Shown piece by piece: positions 42,282 to 51,186 of a stretch of DNA of 64,000 bases. Under the pieces are notes generated by a model. It saw only the letters and a list, made by a program, of their open reading frames with translations, made no database searches and had not been told where the DNA came from. Source of the DNA: Suilimivivens sp963618065 (GTDB lineage Bacteria; Bacillota; Clostridia; Lachnospirales; Lachnospiraceae); assembly GCA_963618065.1 (NCBI GenBank), contig CAVERH010000001.1:1-64000 (forward strand). Direction: 5' to 3'. How positions within the stretch are numbered: position 1 is the first letter of the stretch; the number at the start of each line of letters is the position of its first letter. Both the position numbers and the translations under genes were made by a program.

Positions 42282-43592
42282 CTAGTTAATTATTTCGGTT
42301 ACCCGAACACCAAAACTCTCTTCGATTACAACAACCTCGCCCTTCGCCACATACTTGCCATTTACAAGTACATCTATCGGCTCTCCGGCAATTTTGTCAA
42401 GCTCGATGATTGTTCCCGGTGCAAAATCCAGAATTTCTGCAATAGACTTCTTCGTTCTGCCCAGTTCCACGGTAACCTCAAGCGGAACATCCCTGATCAG
42501 ACCGATATTTTCCTGACCCGGAATTGAAGAAGCAGTGTCATTGAAGCTTTGGAACTGTGCCGGCTGTACATTCATGGGCTGTGCATTCATCTGGGGCATT
42601 CCCATATTCATCTGAGACATTCCCATACCCATCTGGGGCATTCCCATATTCATCTGGGGCATTCCCATACCCATCGGATTCATGCCCATGTTCATCTGAT
42701 TCATATCCATACCGGACGGAGTCATATTCTGAACAGAATCCATGTTCACTGTCGGTGGAACATACGGTTCCGGGTCGGATGACGGTGCAGGTGCAGGTTC
42801 GCTTACAGGTTCCGGAGCAGGTGCTGAGTCTCCGGCGCTCGATGCCACAAAGGTTTCATACAGGCTTCTTGCAAAGGATACCGGATAGAGCTGCATAATC
42901 GTACTGTCTACCAGATCATCAATTTGCATGCGGAAAGAAATTTTCACAAAATTTCCTGCCAGAAACCCTTCTATTGATTCCCCGTTTTCAAATTCTTCCA
43001 GATTTAAGAGACTTGCTTCCGGAGGACTGATATCAATCACTTTCCCAAGCATGGTGGAAAGCGAGGTTGCCGCTGAACCCATCATCTGATTCATCGCTTC
43101 TGAAATAGCGCTTAGGTGAAGCTCTCCAAGCTCCCCATCGGTATTGGTGCCGTCACCGCCCATCATCAGATCTGCGATAACCTTTACATCATGTTCCTTA
43201 AGCACCATAATGTTGGCGCCGTCCAGACCTGCTGTATATCTGATTTTAATAAAAACACACGGTCTCTGATAATCCTCAACGACAGTGCCCCATGTCGCCA
43301 TAGTAACTACCGGTGTCGTAATATTAACCTTATGATTGACCAGCGAATATAACGTTGTAGCAGAGGATCCCATGCTGATATTGGCAATCTCTCCAATCGC
43401 ATCACGCTCTACCTCAGTCAGTTCATCCTCACTCGTTTCTGCCGGAGAAGTCATGACCGCCGATGCAGTCGGCTGATTTGCTGCTGCCTGAGCCGCAGCC
43501 GGCTCGTCATTGGAAGCATCATTGCCGTTACCAGACAAGTCCATTCCGTTGAGTAGTGCATTTATTTCATCCTGCGTTAACATTCCGTCCAT
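42282..43592 (-). CDS. fliY: Flagellar motor switch phosphatase FliY (FliN + CheC-like)
   Basis: 436 residues. The N-terminal LTQDEINALLNGM is the CheY-P-binding peptide; a CheC-like domain follows with DAIGEIANISMGSSATTL and SAISEAMNQMMGSAATSL (two phosphatase sites); then a Pro/Met-rich linker; and a C-terminal FliN/SpoA domain (PLEVTVELGRTKKSIAEIL). The linker holds a heptad repeat of the type MNMGMPQ, encoded by a 21-base tandem repeat at 42588-42713. FliY forms the lower C-ring and dephosphorylates CheY at the motor. Confidence 0.94.
   Translation of the reverse strand: MDGMLTQDEINALLNGMDLSGNGNDASNDEPAAAQAAANQPTASAVMTSPAETSEDELTEVERDAIGEIANISMGSSATTLYSLVNHKVNITTPVVTMATWGTVVEDYQRPCVFIKIRYTAGLDGANIMVLKEHDVKVIADLMMGGDGTNTDGELGELHLSAISEAMNQMMGSAATSLSTMLGKVIDISPPEASLLNLEEFENGESIEGFLAGNFVKISFRMQIDDLVDSTIMQLYPVSFARSLYETFVASSAGDSAPAPEPVSEPAPAPSSDPEPYVPPTVNMDSVQNMTPSGMDMNQMNMGMNPMGMGMPQMNMGMPQMGMGMSQMNMGMPQMNAQPMNVQPAQFQSFNDTASSIPGQENIGLIRDVPLEVTVELGRTKKSIAEILDFAPGTIIELDKIAGEPIDVLVNGKYVAKGEVVVIEESFGVRVTEIIN
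42588..42713. repeat. Six-unit 21-base tandem repeat inside fliY
   Basis: The unit is CATCTGGGGCATTCCCATAYY on the plus strand, repeated exactly in register six times; the last two units have diverged. It codes for Met-, Gly-, Pro- and Gln-rich heptads. In-frame unit gain or loss would change only linker length. Confidence 0.85.
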
Positions 43593-43595
43593 GCC

Positions 43596-44576
43596 TTACT
43601 CCCCCTCTCTGATTACTGATGTTACCCGGACAGCATATTTGTCCTGACTCGAACCGGGCAAAGCCGTAAATTTACGGATATTTCCTACATAGACTGACAT
43701 TTCAGAATTCACGTTGGTATCCAGTCTTATAATATCACCGCACTGAAGACCAAGGAAATCATTCACGGATACCTGGCTTCTTCCAAGCACTGCCCTTACA
43801 GGGACATCCACTCGTTTAATCAGAGTCTCGATGTGCTCCTCATAATCTGTGGTATCATCCTTCTGCATAGTAGAAAACCAGTATTTCGTATTCAATTTAT
43901 CAATGATGTCTTCCAACGTAAAATAAGGAAGGCAGATATTCATAAATCCTTCAATATCACCAATCTTCACATTCATGGTCACAATTGCAATCATGTCACT
44001 CGGTGCAATGACCTGTGCGAACTGTACATTTGTTTCAATCCGGTCAAGCATCGGAGAGATATCCAGTACATTTCTCCACGGTTCCCGCATCAGCTGCATA
44101 CACACAATCATCATTTTCTGAATAATGGTCATTTCAATTTCAGAGAAATCACGATTTCTTTCCAGAGGCATTCCCTGTCCTCCGAGCATACGGTCAATCA
44201 TGGCAAATCCGAGATTAGGTGCTAATTCTATAATAACATTACCTGTCAAGGGCTTAAAATCCACAATTCCCAAAATAACAGGATTGGAAAGTGCATTTGT
44301 AAATTCAGAGAACGTTACCGTTTCTGAGCTTGCTACCGTAGCCTGCACATTCTTGCGCAGATAAACCGGCAAATTCGTTGACAGTAACCTCCCATAATGT
44401 TCATATATGATTTCTAATGTTCTCAGGTGCTCCTTTGAGAATTTGGCAGGACGTTTAAAGTCGTAGTCTTTGATCTGTTTTTCCTTCGGTTCCTGCATCT
44501 GCTCCATATCAAGCTCGCCAGTGCTCAGCTGATTAAGCAGCTTATCAATTTCATCCTGCGATAGTACCTCGCTCAC
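43596..44576 (-). CDS. fliM: Flagellar motor switch protein FliM
   Basis: 326 residues. N-terminal CheY-binding segment EVLSQDEIDKLLNQL, a central CheC-like fold without the phosphatase residues (LGFAMIDRMLGGQG), and a C-terminal SpoA domain (RAVLGRSQVSVNDFLGLQCGDII). It binds FliG and sets rotation direction. The stop lies three bases before the fliY start. Confidence 0.96.
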   Translation of the reverse strand: MSEVLSQDEIDKLLNQLSTGELDMEQMQEPKEKQIKDYDFKRPAKFSKEHLRTLEIIYEHYGRLLSTNLPVYLRKNVQATVASSETVTFSEFTNALSNPVILGIVDFKPLTGNVIIELAPNLGFAMIDRMLGGQGMPLERNRDFSEIEMTIIQKMMIVCMQLMREPWRNVLDISPMLDRIETNVQFAQVIAPSDMIAIVTMNVKIGDIEGFMNICLPYFTLEDIIDKLNTKYWFSTMQKDDTTDYEEHIETLIKRVDVPVRAVLGRSQVSVNDFLGLQCGDIIRLDTNVNSEMSVYVGNIRKFTALPGSSQDKYAVRVTSVIREGE

Positions 44577-44617
44577 GGCATCTCACCTCCTTCTTTCTTT
44601 ACGCAGCTATATGCGTA

Positions 44618-45154
44618 TTATTGATAAAGAGGATTGCTTAAGGTCACATCGAAAACGAAATCAGAACCATATAATGCACGAATTCTGTTCAGGATATCAT
44701 CTTTTACCGTCTGCGGATTCTCAGAAGCTTCTTCCATGGTATACTGGCTGAACGCCTCTGTGATCTCACCCTTAATAAGATCTACCTTGTTCTCAAGATC
44801 CGCAGAATAGATTTTATAGTCATTGTTTTTCTTGTTCATGGAAAGCACCACGGAGGTACTGACATAATGAGCCTTGCTCGTCGTCTCTCCATTGCTGTCC
44901 GTAACAACAGAGGGCTTTAGCTGGATAACCAGATCGGCAATGGTATAGGTGTCAATGTCATCAATCGTAATTGCTTCCTCTTCCTGAGCTTCCCCCTCCG
45001 TTCCAAGCTCTAACTGAATGGCAGATGCCACCTGAGTAACAAAGGCCGCAGTCTTTTTGTTGGTATTCAGCACACTGAACATCATAATCGAGGTCAGGAC
45101 AATATTTACGATCAGCAATACCAGAATTGCGACTGAAATGAGATTTTTCTTCAT
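44618..45154 (-). CDS. fliL: Flagellar basal body-associated protein FliL
   Basis: 178 residues with one N-terminal transmembrane helix (about 5-27) and a periplasm-side domain (VVLSMNKKNNDYKIYSADLENKVDLIKGEI in part). FliL rings surround the MotAB stator and support torque. The order motA-motB-fliL-fliM is common in Clostridia. Divergent sequence; the position and build decide the call. Confidence 0.88.
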   Translation of the reverse strand: MKKNLISVAILVLLIVNIVLTSIMMFSVLNTNKKTAAFVTQVASAIQLELGTEGEAQEEEAITIDDIDTYTIADLVIQLKPSVVTDSNGETTSKAHYVSTSVVLSMNKKNNDYKIYSADLENKVDLIKGEITEAFSQYTMEEASENPQTVKDDILNRIRALYGSDFVFDVTLSNPLYQ

Positions 45155-45170
45155 GATGTCAACACCTTTC

Positions 45171-45980
45171 TTAGTTGTAAGAGCTTAATGCATTATAAAT
45201 CCGGATTTCCACGCGACGGTTCATAGCTCTCCCCTCCGGCGTGGAGTTGTCCGCAATGGGAATATATTCACCTCGTCCTGAATGCTTTACTTTGCTCATG
45301 TCAAGCGTAGTATTATCCCTCAGGTAATAGAACACGGAAAGCGCACGTCCCGCACTCAGTTCATCATTGTTGGAATACTTCGCTCCGGACATGGGAACAT
45401 TGTCCGTATGTCCTTCTATTTCAATTGTTCCTTCTGCAAACCGCTGTAAAATAATTCCGAGCTGATTCATCATGGACAGAGATTCCTTTTTCAATTCCAC
45501 GCTTCCCGAATCAAAAAGCAAGGCGCCGTTCACGGTAAGCTGTACATATTGTGAAGTAAATTCGATATCCACCTCTTTGTCCAGATTCTTTTCTTTAAGA
45601 GCTTCTTCCACCTTTCCGGCCAGTTCTTCGGACTGCTTGAGCTGTTCCTCGTCTACCATTTCCCTGGCTTCTTCAAATTCCTTGGGCATTTCTTCTCCCT
45701 CAGGATTCTTGCCGGTGCTGTTAAGGTAATCATCCAGCTCATTCAGCTGGCTCACACCATTACTGATCAGCATACCATCACCAATTGCTGAAGCGCCTCC
45801 GCTAAAGATACTGAAGGTTTGATTAAAGGATGCGGCCATCAGTTCAAACTTCTGTGTATCTGTATTGGACATAGAAAAAAGCATAACAAAGAAGCAGAGC
45901 AGAAGATTCATAAGATCAGCGAAGGTTGATTGCCACGCCGGCGCACCCTTGGGTGGTTCATCAGGCTTTCTCTTAGCCAA
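45171..45980 (-). CDS. motB: Flagellar stator protein MotB
   Basis: 269 residues. I start at a TTG (45980) giving MAKRKPDEPPKGAPAW, the usual clostridial N-terminus; GGAGG is eight bases upstream inside the end of motA. The single transmembrane helix carries the proton- or ion-binding Asp22 (FADLMNLLLCFFVML), followed by a plug region and an OmpA-like peptidoglycan-binding domain with IEGHTDNVPM. It overlaps the motA stop by eight bases, so translation is coupled. Confidence 0.93.
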   Translation of the reverse strand: MAKRKPDEPPKGAPAWQSTFADLMNLLLCFFVMLFSMSNTDTQKFELMAASFNQTFSIFSGGASAIGDGMLISNGVSQLNELDDYLNSTGKNPEGEEMPKEFEEAREMVDEEQLKQSEELAGKVEEALKEKNLDKEVDIEFTSQYVQLTVNGALLFDSGSVELKKESLSMMNQLGIILQRFAEGTIEIEGHTDNVPMSGAKYSNNDELSAGRALSVFYYLRDNTTLDMSKVKHSGRGEYIPIADNSTPEGRAMNRRVEIRIYNALSSYN

Positions 45981-46767
45981 CCTCTTCACCTCCCTCGGCA
46001 GAATCACTTACACGGTCTGCCGGAGCCAGGAAGGATTTCAGTTTTTCCTCAATGACACGTGGATTCTCACCGGCCTGAATCGACAATAGTCCTTCGATTG
46101 CGATCTCCCTCATCATGATTTCGTTTGCATTATTAACCTTCAGCTTCGATGCTACAGGTGCACAGATCCAGTTTGCCAGAAGCGAACCATACAGTGTTGT
46201 AATCAATGCAACTGCCATGGAAGGACCGATACTGCTCGGGTCATCCATTTCGTACAGCATATTAACCAGACCAATCAAGGTACCAATCATACCCCAGGCA
46301 GGTCCCATCGCTCCAAGATCCTCCCAGAAGGTAATCTTACTCTTATGCCTGTCCTCCGTGCTGACAAGCTCTGTTTCCAGAATGCCGCGTACCAGATCCG
46401 GATCCGTACCATCTACAATCAGGAGGATTCCTTTCTTCATAAACTCATCTTCCAGATTTCCCGCAGCCTCTTCTAACGAAAGAAGACCCTCCTTACGAGC
46501 CACATTGGACAATTCAATAATCTGTCCAATCATTGTCTTCACATCGTTCGGAGAGGCTTTTAAAACCAGTGTAAAGCTCTTAAGTGAAGCTATATAATCT
46601 TTAATGGATGTTGTGGTAAGAAGTGCAAAAAAAGCACCGCCAAATGTGATAATTGCCGATGGGAGATCCAAATATCTGTTAATATTTTCAACACCTGCAC
46701 TAACAACAATACCATATGCGCACATTGCAAAGCACAGCAGCAAGCCTAAAACCGATGCCAAATCCAC
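45973..46767 (-). CDS. motA: Flagellar stator protein MotA
   Basis: 264 residues, four transmembrane helices. Helix 3 region reads GPAWGMIGTLIGLVNML and helix 4 MAVALITTLYGSLLANWI; the cytoplasmic loop has the conserved charged stretch that contacts FliG. Five MotA and two MotB form the stator. Ion type (proton or sodium) cannot be told from this alone. Confidence 0.95.
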   Translation of the reverse strand: MDLASVLGLLLCFAMCAYGIVVSAGVENINRYLDLPSAIITFGGAFFALLTTTSIKDYIASLKSFTLVLKASPNDVKTMIGQIIELSNVARKEGLLSLEEAAGNLEDEFMKKGILLIVDGTDPDLVRGILETELVSTEDRHKSKITFWEDLGAMGPAWGMIGTLIGLVNMLYEMDDPSSIGPSMAVALITTLYGSLLANWICAPVASKLKVNNANEIMMREIAIEGLLSIQAGENPRVIEEKLKSFLAPADRVSDSAEGGEEVG

Positions 46768-46785
46768 TTTGTATCACCTTTTGCA

Positions 46786-46971
46786 CTAATCTGCAAAAAT
46801 TTCCTTTCTATATGATTTTACAAGATTTTTGATCTCTTGTCTACTTTCTTTTACAATTATTTTCCTGCCTGTGGTAAACAAAATAACTGTATCCGGTGTC
46901 TCTTCAACAAGTTCAATAAGTTCCGGATTTACCAGTACTTTTCTACCACTCATTTTCGTCAGTTCAATCAT
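46786..46971 (-). CDS. flbD: FlbD family flagellar protein
   Basis: 61 residues: MIELTKMSGRKVLVN, then LVEETPDTVILFTTG and KESRQEI. Small FlbD (SwrD-like) proteins are found beside flgE and motA in many Gram-positives and spirochaetes; in Bacillus subtilis SwrD increases flagellar power through the stators. GGAGGTGA before the start is a full ribosome binding site. A stable hairpin separates it from flgE. Confidence 0.9.
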   Translation of the reverse strand: MIELTKMSGRKVLVNPELIELVEETPDTVILFTTGRKIIVKESRQEIKNLVKSYRKEIFAD

Positions 46972-46997
46972 ACGGCTTCACCTCCGGGAAATTGCTT

Positions 46998-47029
46998 AAG
47001 GGAACGTGCAGAATTTGCACGTTCCCCTT
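46998..47029 (-). other. Stable intercistronic stem-loop between flgE and flbD
   Basis: GGGAACGTGCA (47000-47010) pairs perfectly with TGCACGTTCCC (47016-47026) around the five-base loop GAATT; two outer A-T pairs extend it past a bulge. There is no T run downstream on the coding strand, so it is not an intrinsic terminator. It lies 51 bases past the flgE stop in a 108-base gap, the longest in this part of the operon. Confidence 0.7.
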
Positions 47030-47079
47030 ACACCTTTATGCATTTTGAAGCTTCTTCTGCTTCTCTTTTAATTATCCGA

Positions 47080-48480
47080 TTAACGTTTCAGATTCGTCAA
47101 TTCTTCAAGCAGGGTATCCGATACGGTAATAATTCGGCTGTTTGCCTGAAAACCACGCTGGGTGGTAATCATTTCGGTAAACTCTGCAGAAAGATCCACG
47201 TTACTCATTTCCAGCACGCCGGAATTCATATATCCGCCTCCTGCAGTAATATCTTCACCAACTCCGTTAAAGTCACCGGAGTTCTGCGTTGCGGAATAAA
47301 GGTTATCTCCTTCCTTGGAAAGACCGGATGCATTTGCGAAGTTTGCAACTGCGATCTGCCCCAACAGTCTCTTCTGGCCATTGTCATAGGAAGCATAAAT
47401 CATACCATCCTTCTGAACGGCGATACCACTCATTTCACCCACCTTACGTCCGGAGCCGTTACCCTTGGTGTCGCCCTTCGAACCTACGAAGGTAGAGCTT
47501 CCGTTATTATTCTGGTTTGAGGTTGCGGAAAAGTCTGCGGTAATATTCTCAAAGCTCGGAAGCTTTGTTGCATCAAAGGTAAAGGTAATTGATGTCTGGG
47601 CAGCTGTATCTCCCTTTGCCTTGCCAACATTCACAAACGAGCCGTCCTTGGTGCTGTACTGAAGAAGTACCGTTGCACCGCTTGCATCACCGGCATGTCC
47701 GGTGACATTATCAATTTTCACATAATCGGAAATCGTGCTTCCGCTCGCCACAACGCTCTTCCCATTGCTGTCGATGATATCCTCCACCTGCAGATAGAAC
47801 ATACCATCATCAGCCGTTGTATCTTCATCATGCAGTGTGCACCGTATCGTGTACTTAAAGCCCTTGTTATCATAAACCTCAAGATTTACCACTCTTCCTT
47901 CTGTACTGGTTACGTTGGTATCATTCGTATCAATAATACCGGCGAAGGTTGCCTGGCTGGTTGCCTGCGCCGGGTAGGTCATGTTGGCTTCGGTCATGAC
48001 GCGGAGTGCCGTTACGGTATCCTGCTTGATTGTGGTAGGATCTTCGCTATCCGGGAGCCATCCCATAACATTGTAGCCGGTACTGGTCATGGCAAGGTTA
48101 CCGGCACCATCTACATAAAAGGAACCATCTCTGGTAAAGAAGTTCTCGTTTCCGTTATTAACGATGAAGAAAGATTCTCCTGTAATCATAATGTCAAACG
48201 GATCATTTGTTGTCTGCGTTGCACCCTGCTGGGTAATTGCGGTTTTAATCGCACTGGTCTTGGAGCCAAGACCGATCTGACGTGCATTCGTACCACCGAC
48301 ACCGGTTGTTGCATTCGCACCGGATGCTGCCTGTGTGGTCTGATACATCAGGTCACTGAATGTCATGGACTGTGACTTGTATGCGGTTGTATTTACGTTG
48401 GCGATATTGTTACCAATAACGTCCATTCTTGTCTGGTGCGTTTTAAGACCTGCCACACCAGAATATAATGATCTCATCAT
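47080..48480 (-). CDS. flgE: Flagellar hook protein FlgE
   Basis: 466 residues. The N-terminal rod-hook signature MRSLYSGVAGLKTHQTRMD and NNIANVNTTAYKSQ, a variable middle domain, and the C-terminal NVDLSAEFTEMITTQRGFQ are complete. The start at 48480 has GGAGG nine bases upstream (two ATG codons in a row). FlgE subunits form the hook on the cell surface. It is exported by the type III apparatus and its length is set by FliK, encoded upstream. Confidence 0.95.
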   Translation of the reverse strand: MMRSLYSGVAGLKTHQTRMDVIGNNIANVNTTAYKSQSMTFSDLMYQTTQAASGANATTGVGGTNARQIGLGSKTSAIKTAITQQGATQTTNDPFDIMITGESFFIVNNGNENFFTRDGSFYVDGAGNLAMTSTGYNVMGWLPDSEDPTTIKQDTVTALRVMTEANMTYPAQATSQATFAGIIDTNDTNVTSTEGRVVNLEVYDNKGFKYTIRCTLHDEDTTADDGMFYLQVEDIIDSNGKSVVASGSTISDYVKIDNVTGHAGDASGATVLLQYSTKDGSFVNVGKAKGDTAAQTSITFTFDATKLPSFENITADFSATSNQNNNGSSTFVGSKGDTKGNGSGRKVGEMSGIAVQKDGMIYASYDNGQKRLLGQIAVANFANASGLSKEGDNLYSATQNSGDFNGVGEDITAGGGYMNSGVLEMSNVDLSAEFTEMITTQRGFQANSRIITVSDTLLEELTNLKR

Positions 48481-48557
48481 AAGAAATGACCTCCTTGTTT
48501 CGAGCCGTCTCTCCATTCCGTCTGTCAGTCGGGAATGTAAGCCTCCGTAAGGTCCGG

Positions 48558-48953
48558 CTATATGATAACGGCTCCGTCAATATTTGTAAAAACATTTTCA
48601 TCTGTTTCGTTCTGCTGCATTGCGGTTACAACGGTATTATTGGGAATGTTCACAATAAATGCCAGCTGATCCACAAGCACCAGGGATTCTCTGATTCCCT
48701 TTTGAGAAGCTTTGGCAGCTCCTGCCTGTAAGCGTTCCTTCTGGTTCTGCGTCAGTTCAATGTCTCTGTCCGAAAGCCGTTGTGCGGCATGCTTGGAAAA
48801 TCTCACTTCCAGGCTGCTGCTCTGCGTGCTTTCCAGAATTTCCTGAAAGCTTTTCCCATCCGTGGTCTTCACAGGAGTATTACCCTTCACTCCGTTCAGG
48901 TATTGATCCTGCAGCTGCTCAATCGTAAGGAATCCATTATTCTTCACGATCAT
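48558..48953 (-). CDS. TIGR02530-type flagellar operon protein
   Basis: 131 residues, matching the small family found between flgD and flgE in Firmicutes. Recognisable parts are FSKHAAQRLSDRDIELT near residue 50 and ESLVLVDQLAFIVNIPNNTVVTAM (in part). Function unknown to me; the position suggests a role in hook assembly. Gaps are 23 bases to flgD and 77 to flgE. Confidence 0.8.
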   Translation of the reverse strand: MIVKNNGFLTIEQLQDQYLNGVKGNTPVKTTDGKSFQEILESTQSSSLEVRFSKHAAQRLSDRDIELTQNQKERLQAGAAKASQKGIRESLVLVDQLAFIVNIPNNTVVTAMQQNETDENVFTNIDGAVII

Positions 48954-48976
48954 ACCAGTTCTCCTCCCTGAGATCC

Positions 48977-49675
48977 TTATGCTTCCTGACTCTCATCGAC
49001 AGCCTCTTCGGCTTCTCCTGTGCTTTCCTGTGCCCGGTCATGTTCCTTTACCAGTTCTTCCATACGCTCCACGTACTTCTGAAGCTTTGTCACATAATCG
49101 TTCGAAATAAAGCTCTTCTGATAGGTTGTCATTGCTTCATAGCCGGCTTTCAGAGTTTCTACGGTTTCTTTATCCTCATATGCCAGCTCATCCAGACTCG
49201 GAAGCTTGTTCATTGAAGTACAGAATGCTACAGCAAGCTCATAAGAGGACTGGTATTCTTCACTGATGACTGCGGTGACATCTTCTGCGGAATACTTCGT
49301 TCCGTCAATCGATACATACGCTTTGTTGTTTTCGTAGGTAACATATTCCACGGTTCCCTGAAGGGTTTTGGATTCTCCACCCGAATCGGTTGTGGTTACT
49401 TCTACAAGCTTTCCTACCATAGAGGATGCTCTGGACAATTCCATAGAGGATGCCATATTCTGCATCTGCTCTACCTGGGAAAAGGTTGCATACTGGGATA
49501 TGTATTCAGTGTTGGCCGTCGGCTCTAACGGATCCTGATACTTCATCTGTGCTACCAGCAGCTGTAAAAAGGCATCCTTATCCATGCCGCTGCTGCTTGT
49601 CGTTGCTTTCTTCACAGAGCTTTCCGCTTCGGTCTGCTGAATCTCGCCATCCTTAACTACTGCATTTACTGCCAT
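48977..49675 (-). CDS. flgD: Flagellar hook capping protein FlgD
   Basis: 232 residues. The N-terminal motif MDKDAFLQLLVAQMKYQDPLEPTANTEYISQYATFSQVEQM (quoted by its core FLQLLVAQMKYQDPLEP) is the FlgD hallmark; the C-terminal part is Glu-rich and longer than the beta-domain usually seen. FlgD scaffolds hook polymerisation. Expected neighbour of fliK upstream. Confidence 0.93.
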   Translation of the reverse strand: MAVNAVVKDGEIQQTEAESSVKKATTSSSGMDKDAFLQLLVAQMKYQDPLEPTANTEYISQYATFSQVEQMQNMASSMELSRASSMVGKLVEVTTTDSGGESKTLQGTVEYVTYENNKAYVSIDGTKYSAEDVTAVISEEYQSSYELAVAFCTSMNKLPSLDELAYEDKETVETLKAGYEAMTTYQKSFISNDYVTKLQKYVERMEELVKEHDRAQESTGEAEEAVDESQEA

Positions 49676-49696
49676 GTTCTCTCCTTTCCGACTTTC

Positions 49697-51124
49697 CTAC
49701 GCGGTAAAGTCTACGGTATTTCCGTTTGCTTCCATGATCTTTGCGGCAAGCACCTCTTCTTCGGTTGCCTCCTCTTCAAAGGATGCATCTAAGGAAGTAA
49801 GGTTGATTCTTCTCGGCGTTCTGCGCTGCTGATCATACGCTTCCTGTCCGGAATTCTCCTGTCCCTGCCATAAGCTGCTCTCAAAGCCTCTGGTGTCCAC
49901 GGATACTTCAATGGCCTCTACCTTCACTCCCTGATCGTTCAGTGCTTCCTTAAGCTGTAGCATCTGTGTCTCCACAGCGGCCTTCACTGCTTCATTCTGC
50001 ACATGGAACATTGCTGTAATCTCTCCTGCATGGTTCGTAAGCTGTACATGAACGGTTCCAAGACTCTGCGGATGAAGCTGCATTTCAAGGGAATCCACAT
50101 TCGGAGTAATCCGGATCTTAATGTTGCTCAAAATCTGATCCATAATCTCCTGTGTGTTCGAGGTATAAGCGGTTGTGCTTTGTGTAAAACCGGTTTCGTT
50201 TACCGTCACACGATTCTGTAACGGATTGTTAAACATTACATTGCCGGACGATAAATCAGCTCCGGTGTCCTTTCCCTCAGAACTCTGTCTGCCGCTCTCC
50301 TGCTTCGGGGTGTTTTCCGAATCTTCGGAGCCGGTTTTCGTCATTCCGACGGTTCTTGTGACTTTTCCGCTGCCATCAGTTTCCAAAGAAACCTCCTGTC
50401 CGTTCACACGAATGTCCACGTTGATTCTCTGCTCTTTTTCTTCTGACCCGACGCCATTGTCATTCACAGATTCTTCACCGGTCATCTCATCTGCCGAAAT
50501 ATTTCCGGTATTCTGCATCCCTTCCCGCACATCCTCCATTACGCCGGTCAATTCCTCCGGTGTCAGGGAAAGGGTCTGCTGCAGATCCTGTGTCAGCTCA
50601 CCTGCCATCTGCTGCAATGACTGGAGATCCTGAAAAAGTGCTTCATTGGTTAGTAGTGATGAGGGTTCCGTTTCGTCGCTTAAGGTTAAAACAAGCTGGG
50701 ATAAATTTGCGGGATCTAATAAAGATACCATATCAAGTCCCAAAATCTCCATCGCCTCCTGTAAATCTTCTTCCGCCACATCGAGAACTTCCATAATGGA
50801 AGTCTTCATTTTGTCGGCAGCTTTGGTGATTTCATCGGCCTGTTCTTCGAAAGAGCCGGTCTTTTGCGGTTGTTCGGTGTTGTTCACACCGGTAACCTTA
50901 CGGCTGTCCGCTGTGCTCTTTGACATTTCCACAGCATCCGCTGTCCCGGGACTCTTTACTGCAGCTGACGGACGTACCTCATACATATTGCGGTTTCCTG
51001 TCATTGCCTTGTTCATCGCACTTCCGAAATCATTATCTGTTCCACTCTTCTGGACGGGAACGTTATTTCCGGTGTTGATGTAATTCAGCAGCGAACCCGC
51101 ATTCTTTACAGGTGCACTCGTCAT
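49697..51124 (-). CDS. fliK: Flagellar hook-length control protein FliK
   Basis: 475 residues. A long disordered N-terminal and middle region rich in Ser, Thr, Glu and Gln acts as the molecular ruler; the C-terminal domain has LEMQLHPQSLGTVHVQL and VKAAVETQMLQLKEAL, typical of the FliK substrate-specificity switch that contacts FlhB. Start at 51124: GGAGG with seven bases spacing; the ATG at 51157 has no site. Confidence 0.92.
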   Translation of the reverse strand: MTSAPVKNAGSLLNYINTGNNVPVQKSGTDNDFGSAMNKAMTGNRNMYEVRPSAAVKSPGTADAVEMSKSTADSRKVTGVNNTEQPQKTGSFEEQADEITKAADKMKTSIMEVLDVAEEDLQEAMEILGLDMVSLLDPANLSQLVLTLSDETEPSSLLTNEALFQDLQSLQQMAGELTQDLQQTLSLTPEELTGVMEDVREGMQNTGNISADEMTGEESVNDNGVGSEEKEQRINVDIRVNGQEVSLETDGSGKVTRTVGMTKTGSEDSENTPKQESGRQSSEGKDTGADLSSGNVMFNNPLQNRVTVNETGFTQSTTAYTSNTQEIMDQILSNIKIRITPNVDSLEMQLHPQSLGTVHVQLTNHAGEITAMFHVQNEAVKAAVETQMLQLKEALNDQGVKVEAIEVSVDTRGFESSLWQGQENSGQEAYDQQRRTPRRINLTSLDASFEEEATEEEVLAAKIMEANGNTVDFTA

Positions 51125-51186
51125 TTTCTTTCCTCCTATCTTATTTTCAAGGTACAATTAATATATCGGTCAAAGGAGCACTCTCC

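Noticed and set aside
46998..47029. Terminator after flgE
   Set aside because: The stem is strong but neither side has a T run, and flbD-motA follow closely in the same operon.
47695..48375. Plus-strand frame of 226 residues opposite flgE
   Set aside because: Antisense to a clear hook protein gene, Cys- and His-rich in a way typical of shadow frames, no ribosome binding site.
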